A DNA stretch of 13,007 nt from positions 1 to 13,007 of the forward strand of contig PLYX01000286.1 in assembly GCA_003151895.1 (NCBI GenBank). Reading direction: 5' to 3'. Made by a program: the position numbers and the translations under genes. Within the stretch, counting starts at the first letter, position 1; the number at the start of each line of letters is the position of its first letter. Under the pieces are notes generated by a model. It was not told where the DNA came from, searched no databases, and worked only from the letters and a program-made list of their open reading frames with translations. Positions 7,055-13,007 of the stretch are shown piece by piece. The DNA comes from Solirubrobacterales bacterium (lineage in GTDB: Bacteria; Actinomycetota; Thermoleophilia; Solirubrobacterales; Solirubrobacteraceae).

Positions 7055-8290
7055 GTGCGCGCGCGCTGGCTGTGCCTCGGGGTCGCCGCTCTCGCTTTCA
7101 CGCCGGCGCTGGCGGGCTGTGGAGGTGTCGGGAGCTCGCCTGCCGCGCAGAGGATCGGCAATCAGCTCACGATCTACTCGAGCCTTCCGCTTCAAGGTCC
7201 CTCAGCGGCCATCTCCCAGCAGATAGTCGGCGGTGAGAAGCTCGCGCTCTCAGACGCGGGCGGGCATGTCGGCCACTTCACCGTCAGCTACGCGTTGCGC
7301 GACGACTCGAGCCCCACGAGCGGCGAGTGGGACCCTGACGTCACCGCCGCCAACGCAAAGGCCGCCGCGCAGGACCCCACGACGATCGCTTATCTCGGCG
7401 ACTTCAACTCGGGCGCCACCGCCATCTCGCTGCCGCTCACCAACGCCGCCGGCATCCTCCAGGTCAGCCCCGCAAGCCCCTATGTCGGCTTGACCTCCTC
7501 GCTCGACGCGGGCCAGGGTGAGCCGGAACGCTTCTATCTCGGCGGCAAGCGCACGTTCGGGCGGGTTGCGCCCGGCGACCCCGTGCAGGCGGCGGCCCAG
7601 GTGGCGCTGCTGCGGCGGTTGGGCGTGCACCGCGTGTACGTGCTCGCCGACCAGGACCCATTCGACGCCCCGCTCGCCCAAATCGTGGCGGGCGACGCCG
7701 AACGAGTCGGGATCGAAGTGAAGGGCGAGGACACGATCACGATCCTCCCAGGCTCGAGCTTCACCGGCGAGGTCGCAAAGATCGTCGAAAGCGGCGCCCA
7801 GGCTGTGTTCGTCAGCGCAACCGCCACGAGTGAAGCGGCACAGCTCACCCGTCAGCTGCACGCTGCCGTCCCGCGCGTATCGCTACTGGCGTCGAGCACG
7901 ATGCTCAACACAGTGTTCACCTCGAATCTCGGGGCGGCCGAAAGCACGACCTTCGTCGGCTCGCCTGTGCTCGCCGCTCATCTCTACCCGGCGTCCGCCC
8001 AGCGCGTGCTCGCGCGGTACGGCCACCGCGTCACAGCATCGCCCGAACCGTATGTGCTCTACGGGTATGAGGCGATGAGCGTCGTGCTCGCCGCGATCCG
8101 CGCCGCGGGGGATAGCGGGGATGACCGACAGGTGGTGATCGACAAGTTCCTTGCCACCCATGACCGCCGCTCGGTGCTCGGCGTCTACTCGATGCAGCCG
8201 AGCGGGGAAACCACCCTGTCGAGCTACGCCATCGACCGCGTCGCGAAAGGCATGCCCGTGTTTTGGCGTGCGTTCAACGCACCTCGCTGA
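7055..8290 (+). CDS. Lipoprotein, branched-chain amino-acid-type substrate-binding protein
   Basis: A 411-residue extracytoplasmic solute-binding protein of the LivJ/LivK (Peripla_BP_6, type 1 periplasmic-binding) fold. The N terminus MRARWLCLG leads into a hydrophobic stretch and the lipobox LAGC, so Cys22 is the likely lipid-modified residue that holds the mature protein on the membrane. The mature part opens with the typical LTIYSSLPLQGPS strand (38-50) and GGEKLALSDAGG. It then shows AYLGDFNSGATAISLPLTNAAGI (112-134), QVSPASPY, a second-lobe strand RVYVLADQDPFDAP, a KIVESGAQAVFVS segment, and YEAMSVVLAAI near the end. It probably binds an amino acid or similar small ligand, but the ligand cannot be read from sequence. 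No permease or ATPase gene is adjacent, so it is either an orphan component or a sensor. GTG 7055 follows the preceding stop by 3 bases and has no clear ribosome site, suggesting coupling. Confidence 0.9.
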   Translation: MRARWLCLGVAALAFTPALAGCGGVGSSPAAQRIGNQLTIYSSLPLQGPSAAISQQIVGGEKLALSDAGGHVGHFTVSYALRDDSSPTSGEWDPDVTAANAKAAAQDPTTIAYLGDFNSGATAISLPLTNAAGILQVSPASPYVGLTSSLDAGQGEPERFYLGGKRTFGRVAPGDPVQAAAQVALLRRLGVHRVYVLADQDPFDAPLAQIVAGDAERVGIEVKGEDTITILPGSSFTGEVAKIVESGAQAVFVSATATSEAAQLTRQLHAAVPRVSLLASSTMLNTVFTSNLGAAESTTFVGSPVLAAHLYPASAQRVLARYGHRVTASPEPYVLYGYEAMSVVLAAIRAAGDSGDDRQVVIDKFLATHDRRSVLGVYSMQPSGETTLSSYAIDRVAKGMPVFWRAFNAPR

Positions 8291-8300
8291 GGAGCCTCGC

Positions 8301-9221
8301 TCACCCCGCGCCGAGGGCGGCATGCAGTGCCGAATCCAGCTGTGGATGACGGAACTCATAGCCGAGCACCAGTGCTCGCACGGGGAGCACGCGTGCGCCG
8401 GTCGTGACGATCTCAGACATCTCGCCATAGAGGAGCCGCAGCGCCGCGCCGGGGACCGGTAGCAGCGAGGGGCGGTGCAGGGCGCGGCCGAGCGCCTTCG
8501 AGAAGTCGCGGTTGCGCTGTGGTTGGGGCGCGGTTGCGTTCACCGGCCCACGCCACTGCTCTGAGTCGATCGCGGCGAGCACTATCCCCAGCAGGTCGTC
8601 GGTGTGGATCCAGGAGATGTATTGGCGGCCGCCCGCCACGGGCCCGCCCACGCCGAGCTTGAAGGGGGTGAGCATCTTGCCGAGCGCCCCACCGTCGCGG
8701 TTGAGCACGACGCCCGTGCGCACCCTCACCACACGCGCCCCGAACTGCTCGGCGGCCACGGCCTCGGCCTCCCAGGCGCTGCACGTCTGCGCGAGGAAAT
8801 CAGCCCCGGCGGGCGCTTCCTCGTCGATCGGCTCGTCGTCGTGGGCGCCGTAGTAGCCGATCGCGGAGGCGCTCACGAGCGCTCGCGGACGGGCACTGTC
8901 CTCCAGCGAAGCGATGCCCTGCACGAGATGCCTCGTGCCGGTCACGCGGCTCTCGCGGATCGCCCGCTTCGCGCTGGCCGTCCAGCGTTGTGCCACGTTC
9001 TCGCCGGCCAGGTGAACCACCGCGTCGCGTCCGGCCAGCGCGGCGCTCGGCGCCGGTTCGCGCAACAGGTCCCAGCGAACTGCCTCCAGCGCACCGGGCA
9101 GTCTTTCCTGCGCGCTCTCGGGGTCACGCGAGAGCACGGTCACCTCGTCGCCGCGTGTCCTCAACGACGCTACGAGCCGCGACCCGATCAGCCCTGTCGC
9201 GCCGGTGACGGTTATCCGCAT
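8301..9221 (-). CDS. TIGR01777/SDR39U1-type NAD(P)-dependent epimerase
   Basis: A 306-residue extended short-chain dehydrogenase/reductase resembling E. coli YfcH. The Rossmann motif GATGLIG (7-13) starts the chain, followed by VVHLAGENVAQRW (68-80), SRVTGTRHLV, the active-site strand SASAIGYYG (117-125), an RTGVVLNRDGGALGKML segment, QYISWIHTDDL, and the C-terminal DUF1731-like region ending in PVRALVLGYEFRHPQL. These are the diagnostic blocks of the TIGR01777 family. The classical Tyr-xxx-Lys pair is replaced by the family-specific AIGYYG. The substrate is unknown; a sugar-nucleotide or similar cofactor-bound compound is the family assumption. The ATG start lies 5 bases after the malic enzyme stop on the same strand, with no obvious ribosome site, so the two are probably one transcript. 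Its stop is 10 bases from the stop of the convergent lipoprotein gene. Confidence 0.93.
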   Translation of the reverse strand: MRITVTGATGLIGSRLVASLRTRGDEVTVLSRDPESAQERLPGALEAVRWDLLREPAPSAALAGRDAVVHLAGENVAQRWTASAKRAIRESRVTGTRHLVQGIASLEDSARPRALVSASAIGYYGAHDDEPIDEEAPAGADFLAQTCSAWEAEAVAAEQFGARVVRVRTGVVLNRDGGALGKMLTPFKLGVGGPVAGGRQYISWIHTDDLLGIVLAAIDSEQWRGPVNATAPQPQRNRDFSKALGRALHRPSLLPVPGAALRLLYGEMSEIVTTGARVLPVRALVLGYEFRHPQLDSALHAALGAG

Positions 9222-9226
9222 GGCTG

Positions 9227-10717
9227 TCAGTTGTTGGTGTGAATGCGCTGCTCGCCCATTCCGGTCAGGCTATCGCCCTGCGCGAACCCGACCTCCTGCC
9301 CGGCGAGCGCGTTGCCGCTCGCACGCGCCTGCTCGGCCACGGCCGCGGCCACTGCGGGGGCCACGTCGCGGTTGAACACCGACGGGATGATGTAGTCGTC
9401 GCGCAGCTCCTGATCGTCCACGATCGCTGCGATCGCCTTCGCGGCGGCCATCTTCATCTCCTCGGTGATCGCTTTCGCGCGCACGTCGAGCGCTCCGCGG
9501 AAGATCCCCGGGAAGCACAGCACGTTGTTGATTTGGTTCGGGTAATCAGAGCGACCCGTCGCCATGATTCGCACGTAGGGCGCCGCCTCCTCGGGAATCA
9601 CCTCGGGGTTGGGGTTGGCCATCGCGAACACCATCGCGTCGTCGTTCATCTTGGCGAGCGCCTCCACCGGCAGCGCGCGCGCGCCGGAGAGGCCGACGAG
9701 CAGGTCGGCTCCCTCGATCACATCGGCGGGCGTTCCCGTGCGACCCTCGAGGTTGGTGGACTCCGCGTACCAGCGCTTCACCGAGTTCATCGTGCCGTTC
9801 AGGTAGTCCTCGCGCTGCGTGCTGAGCGCCCCCTTCGAGTCGCAGCCGATGATGTCGCGCACCCCCGCCGCGAGTAGGATCTTCGTCACGGCCACCCCGG
9901 CCGCGCCGAGGCCGATCACGAGCACTTTGAGCCCTGAGAGGCTGCGACCCGTCAGCTTGACCGCGTTCAGCAGCGCCGCCGTCACCACCACAGCCGTTCC
10001 GTGCTGGTCGTCGTGGAACACCGGTATGTCCAGATCGCGCTTGAGGCGCTCCTCGATCTCAAAGCAACGCGGGGCGGAGATGTCCTCGAGGTTGATCCCC
10101 CCGAACGCCGGTGCGATCAGCTTCACTGTGCGCACGATCTCATCGGCGTCCTTCGTGTCGAGGCAGATCGGGAACGCGTCGACGCCGGCGAACTCCTTGA
10201 ACAGGCACGCCTTGCCCTCCATGACGGGCATCGCCGCCGCCGGTCCGATGTCCCCGAGACCGAGCACGGCGGTGCCGTCGGAGACGATCGCCACGGTGTT
10301 GCGCTTGATCGTGTACTGGAACGCCTTGTCGGGATCGTCCTTGATGGCGGCGCACACCCGCGCCACGCCCGGGGTGTAGGCCATCGAGAGGTCGTCGCGC
10401 GTCTTCAGCGGGTGCTTGTTGCGCTGTTCGATCTTGCCTCCGACGTGCAACAGGAAGGTGCGGTCGGTCGTGTCGATCACCTCGGCCCCCGCGAGCGCTC
10501 CGATCGCCGAGAGGATGCGGTTCCAATGCTCGCGGTTGGAGGCGTCAACGACGATGTCGCGCACGCTGTAACCGGCCCCGACCTCGACGAGGTCCACGGC
10601 GATCACCATCCCGCCCTGCTCGCCGATCATGTCGGTCACGTGGCCCAGCATGCCCTGCTCCTCGTCGATCTTGACGCGGATGGTCAGGCGGTACTGCGCG
10701 CTGGGGGTGATGCTCAC
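9227..10717 (-). CDS. Malic enzyme with N-terminal ACT domain
   Basis: A 496-residue NAD(P)-dependent malic enzyme that oxidatively decarboxylates malate to pyruvate, linking the TCA cycle to pyruvate supply. Residues about 8-85 form an ACT domain (RLTIRVKIDEEQGMLGHVTD, then GGMVIAVDLVEV), a regulatory ligand-binding module. The catalytic part shows MAYTPGVA with Tyr114, PVMEGKACLFKEFAGVDAFP with Lys169, the metal-binding NLEDIS (Glu211/Asp212), HDDQHGTA with Asp236, the nucleotide loop GLGAAGVA (269-276), MANPNPE and SDYPNQINNVLCFPGIFRG. All catalytic residues are present. NAD versus NADP preference cannot be set with confidence, so no symbol is given. The start is GTG, with AGGAG (10728-10732, minus strand) ten bases upstream and a -10-like TAACAT further up. 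The last 25 or so residues are a variable tail. The epimerase gene follows after 5 bases. Confidence 0.96.
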   Translation of the reverse strand: MSITPSAQYRLTIRVKIDEEQGMLGHVTDMIGEQGGMVIAVDLVEVGAGYSVRDIVVDASNREHWNRILSAIGALAGAEVIDTTDRTFLLHVGGKIEQRNKHPLKTRDDLSMAYTPGVARVCAAIKDDPDKAFQYTIKRNTVAIVSDGTAVLGLGDIGPAAAMPVMEGKACLFKEFAGVDAFPICLDTKDADEIVRTVKLIAPAFGGINLEDISAPRCFEIEERLKRDLDIPVFHDDQHGTAVVVTAALLNAVKLTGRSLSGLKVLVIGLGAAGVAVTKILLAAGVRDIIGCDSKGALSTQREDYLNGTMNSVKRWYAESTNLEGRTGTPADVIEGADLLVGLSGARALPVEALAKMNDDAMVFAMANPNPEVIPEEAAPYVRIMATGRSDYPNQINNVLCFPGIFRGALDVRAKAITEEMKMAAAKAIAAIVDDQELRDDYIIPSVFNRDVAPAVAAAVAEQARASGNALAGQEVGFAQGDSLTGMGEQRIHTNN

Positions 10718-10765
10718 TGGGATGAAGCTCCTGGAGTGGTCGGCCGAGTGGCTGGGCGGTTCGGC

Positions 10766-10771
10766 ATGTTA
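10766..10771 (-). promoter_or_regulatory. Candidate -10 box for the malic enzyme unit
   Basis: On the minus strand TAACAT matches TAnnnT. Transcription starting 6-7 bases downstream would leave a leader of about 40 bases with the AGGAG ribosome site (10728-10732). Unlike its divergent neighbour polA, this gene therefore looks leadered. The expected -35 zone falls in the outer arm of the 10788-10840 inverted repeat and resembles no standard -35 box. Confidence 0.4.
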
Positions 10772-10787
10772 TTTGCTCTGGGCTCCT

Positions 10788-10840
10788 GGCCCCCCCACAC
10801 CTCCCGGAGCCCGATCCCGGGAGGTGGGGAGTGGGGGGCC
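10788..10840. repeat. Long interrupted inverted repeat between malic enzyme gene and polA
   Basis: The inner stem is perfect over 10 bp: CACCTCCCGG (10798-10807) with CCGGGAGGTG (10817-10826) around a 9-base loop. An outer stem pairs GGCCCCCC...A (10788-10797) with TGGGGGGCC (10832-10840), with one extra C on the left and five unpaired bases (10827-10831) on the right. It ends 4 bases before the polA -10 box and would cover the -35 zones of both divergent promoters. There is no T-run, so it does not look like an ordinary terminator. It could be an operator, a cruciform-forming site or part of a leader. Confidence 0.65.
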
Positions 10841-10844
10841 CTAA

Positions 10845-10850
10845 TAGAGT
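10845..10850 (+). promoter_or_regulatory. Candidate -10 box for leaderless polA transcript
   Basis: TAGAGT fits TAnnnT and ends 7 bases before the polA GTG at 10858. No ribosome site lies between them, as expected if the transcript begins at the start codon. The region where a -35 would sit is in the right arm of the inverted repeat and shows no consensus. Confidence 0.5.
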
Positions 10851-10857
10851 GCTCCGC

Positions 10858-13007
10858 GTGGAGCGCCGCCTGTTCCTGATCGATGGTCCCAGTCTCGTAT
10901 ACCGGGCCTTCTACGCGCTGCCGGAGTCGATCGCGACGTCCACCGGCGAGCCCACCAATGCGATCTTCGGGTTCGCCTCGATGCTCGTGAAGATCGTCAC
11001 CGACCATGGGGTGCAGCCGACGATGGTCGCCTGGGACGCCGGCACCTCCGGGCGAACCGAGCTGTTCGCCGACTACAAGGCCGGGCGCCGTTCGCGTCCG
11101 GACCTGCTCAAGGCGCAGTGGCCGGCGATGGAGGAGCTGATCGAGGCGTTCGGCTACCGCAACGTGAAGGTCGAGGGCTTCGAGGCCGACGACGTGATCG
11201 CCTCCCTGGCCGAGCAGGCGCGCAAGGCGGGCGTGCCGGTGACGATCGTCACCGGCGACCGTGACGTGTTCCAGTTGATCGACGAGCAGGGTCTCGTGCA
11301 GGTGATGGCCACCGCCCGCGGAATCACCGAGACGAAGTTGTATGACCACCAGGCCGTGATTGACCGCTACGGCATCTCGCCCGAGCTGATTCCCGACTTC
11401 TACGGGCTGAAGGGTGACACCTCCGACAACATTCCCGGGATCCCCGGCATCGGCGAGAAGACCGCGAGCGAACTGATCCAGCGCTTCGGCTCGCTGGAGG
11501 GGGTGCTCTCGCACGTGCGCGACATCGGCGGCCCCAAGCGCAAGCAGAGCCTGGTCGATCACGCCGACGATGCGCGCATGTCCAAGAGCCTCGCCACCGT
11601 CCAGCGTGACCTGCCGGTCGAGTTCGACCTGAAGAGCGAGGCGGCGCGCGAGGCGGATCGCTCGCGGCTGCGCGAGGTGTTCCGCCGCTACGAGTTGCGC
11701 GATCCGTTGCGCCGCCTGGAAGAGGCGCTCGGCGAGGCCGAGCTGGCGAAGGCCGTCTCCTCGGACGAGGTGACGCTCACAGGGCGCGTGCGCAATGGCG
11801 TCCTGGCGGATATCGCGAAGCTGAAGGCGGCGAGCGGCGCGACGCCGGAGGAGTTGTGCGTGGCGGTGCGCGCCGCGCAGGCCCAGGAAGGGGAGCTGTT
11901 CGCGGTGGGCTCGCCGTGGCGGTTCGCGGTGAACCCCGACCCGCCGCCCGCCGGTGCCTCGAGCGGCAAGAAGGCCGCAGCTCGCTCCTCGCGCACGACG
12001 GTGCTCGTCGGCGACTGCGCCGGCCCGGAGGAGGTGGTGGCGGCCTGTGGCGAGCGCGCCGTGGTCGCCCACGACGCGAAGGCGCTCGGCGTGGTGCCGG
12101 CAGGGCTCGTGCACGACACGCTGCTCGGCGCCTATCTGCTCGAGCCGGCGCGGCGCGGCTACCCGTTCGCCGAGCTGTGCGAGGAGCGCGGGCTCGTCGC
12201 AAACGTGGAGAACGACCCGGTGGCTGGTGAAGCGCTGCTGCTCGGCGCGCTCGCCGCCTGGCAGCGCGAGCAGATGGTCGAGCGCGACCTTCAGAGCGTC
12301 ATGCGCGACATAGAGCTCCCGCTCGTGTCGGTGCTGCGCGAGATGGAGGTGCTCGGCGTGCGACTCAACGTGGAGCGCTTGCAGGAGATAACAGCGCGCG
12401 TGCGCGAGGAGATATCCGGCCTTGAACGTCGCATCTACGATCTCGCGGGGGAGGAGTTCACGATCGGCTCCCCCCAGCAGCTCGGGGAGATCCTGTTCGT
12501 CAAGCTCGGCCTGTCGCGCAAGCGACGCGGCAAGACCGGCTTCTCGACCGACGCGCGCGTGCTGCAGGCGATTCGCGAGGAGCACGAGATCGTGCCGCGG
12601 ATAGAGCGTTGGCGCGAGCTCTCCACGCTGATTAAGACCTACCTGGACGTGTTGCCACAGCTCGTGGACGAGCGCTCGCGCATCCACACCACCTTCCTGC
12701 AGACCGTCGCCCAGACCGGACGCCTGTCGAGCACCAACCCGAACATGCAGAACGTCCCGATCCGCACACCGCTGGGGCGCGAGATCCGCGGGTGCTTCGA
12801 GGCCGAGGATGGGTGCATGTTGATCTCGGTCGACTACTCCCAGATCGAGCTGCGTGTGCTCGCGCACGCCGCGCGGGAGCCGGTGCTCGAAGAGATATTC
12901 AAGCGCGGCGAGGACGTCCACACGGCAACCGCCTCCGAGGTGTTCGGGGTTACGCCCGAGCAGATCGACCCAGGTATGCGTGCGAAGGCCAAGATGATCA
13001 ACTACGG
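10858..13007 (+). CDS. polA: DNA polymerase I (PolA), 5' part; proofreading domain degenerate
   Basis: The first 716 codons of PolA; the gene runs off the window inside the polymerase O-helix. PolA removes RNA primers and fills gaps in replication and repair. The 5' nuclease (about 1-290) keeps its acidic residues: Asp9 in LIDG, Asp60 in AWDAG, EADD (109-112), TGDRD (Asp134, Asp136), and Asp187/Asp190 in GLKGDTSDN, followed by the helix-hairpin-helix PGIPGIGEKTA. Residues about 300-475 occupy the 3'-5' exonuclease position but lack the DEDD acids (LCVAVRAAQ replaces the DxE strand, AHDAKAL replaces the NxKxD block), so proofreading is probably absent. A Lys/Ala/Ser-rich insert lies at about 360-380. 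The polymerase part shows SPQQLGEILF, QTGRLSS, motif A DYSQIELR with Asp659, and R708..K712..Y716 of the O-helix. Tyr716 replaces E. coli Phe762. GTG 10858 gives the standard start. Confidence 0.98.
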   Translation, partial: MERRLFLIDGPSLVYRAFYALPESIATSTGEPTNAIFGFASMLVKIVTDHGVQPTMVAWDAGTSGRTELFADYKAGRRSRPDLLKAQWPAMEELIEAFGYRNVKVEGFEADDVIASLAEQARKAGVPVTIVTGDRDVFQLIDEQGLVQVMATARGITETKLYDHQAVIDRYGISPELIPDFYGLKGDTSDNIPGIPGIGEKTASELIQRFGSLEGVLSHVRDIGGPKRKQSLVDHADDARMSKSLATVQRDLPVEFDLKSEAAREADRSRLREVFRRYELRDPLRRLEEALGEAELAKAVSSDEVTLTGRVRNGVLADIAKLKAASGATPEELCVAVRAAQAQEGELFAVGSPWRFAVNPDPPPAGASSGKKAAARSSRTTVLVGDCAGPEEVVAACGERAVVAHDAKALGVVPAGLVHDTLLGAYLLEPARRGYPFAELCEERGLVANVENDPVAGEALLLGALAAWQREQMVERDLQSVMRDIELPLVSVLREMEVLGVRLNVERLQEITARVREEISGLERRIYDLAGEEFTIGSPQQLGEILFVKLGLSRKRRGKTGFSTDARVLQAIREEHEIVPRIERWRELSTLIKTYLDVLPQLVDERSRIHTTFLQTVAQTGRLSSTNPNMQNVPIRTPLGREIRGCFEAEDGCMLISVDYSQIELRVLAHAAREPVLEEIFKRGEDVHTATASEVFGVTPEQIDPGMRAKAKMINY

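Noticed and set aside
8289..8298. GAGG-AG-CCTC as a bidirectional terminator
   Set aside because: A 4-bp stem with a 2-base loop cannot form a stable hairpin and there is no T-run.
10714..10767. Possible 17-codon upstream frame ending at the malic enzyme start (minus strand)
   Set aside because: Its ATG overlaps the proposed -10 box, so it would not be in that transcript, and it has no ribosome site.
10714..12921. 735-codon open frame on the minus strand opposite polA
   Set aside because: It lies opposite a clearly coding polA and its translation is rich in His, Arg and Leu with no domain-like pattern. Long antisense frames are expected opposite GC-rich genes.

Overview
The window is GC-rich and tightly packed. 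Most codons end in G or C, there are many GTG starts, and genes overlap by 1-4 bases. The gene content and promoter style fit a high-GC actinomycete, most likely a deep lineage such as Thermoleophilia (Solirubrobacterales/Gaiellales). This placement is an inference from a separate trpF, an ACT-domain malic enzyme, an actinobacterial-type Pol I and TAnnnT -10 boxes directly upstream of start codons. No ribosomal RNA gene is present to confirm it.

Positions 1-6873 hold a nearly complete tryptophan biosynthesis cluster on the + strand: the end of trpE, then trpG, trpD, trpC, a membrane-anchored HtrA-type serine protease, trpF, trpB and trpA. The junctions trpE/G, G/D, D/C, F/B and B/A touch or overlap, which suggests translational coupling. 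The protease gene is set apart by short gaps of 55 and 43 bases and splits the cluster into trpEGDC and trpFBA. Together the enzymes take chorismate and glutamine to anthranilate (TrpE/TrpG), then through phosphoribosyl-anthranilate (TrpD), the TrpF isomerase step and TrpC to indole-glycerol phosphate, which TrpA/TrpB convert to tryptophan.

Positions 6887-8290 hold a short gene for a 54-residue protein with two predicted membrane helices. It is preceded by a -10-like box and a perfect 14-bp palindrome. Three bases after it comes a lipoprotein of the branched-chain amino-acid-binding (Peripla_BP_6) type, with no transporter permease or ATPase gene nearby.

Positions 8301-10717 (- strand) hold a two-gene unit: an ACT-domain malic enzyme, then a TIGR01777/SDR39U1-type NAD(P)-binding epimerase. 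The unit converges on the lipoprotein gene with only 10 bases between the stop codons.

Positions 10718-10857 are a divergent promoter region with a long interrupted inverted repeat lying against the polA -10 box. From 10858 to the window end runs polA (DNA polymerase I), cut off inside the O-helix. Its 5' nuclease is intact, its 3'-5' proofreading domain is degenerate, and it has Tyr where E. coli Pol I has Phe762.

I see no tRNA, rRNA, CRISPR array, insertion sequence or phage gene. There is no clear undescribed system; this is mostly conserved core genome. The items most worth a second look are the protease inside the trp cluster, the small membrane protein with its palindromic promoter, the polA hairpin, and the recurring leaderless-type promoters.
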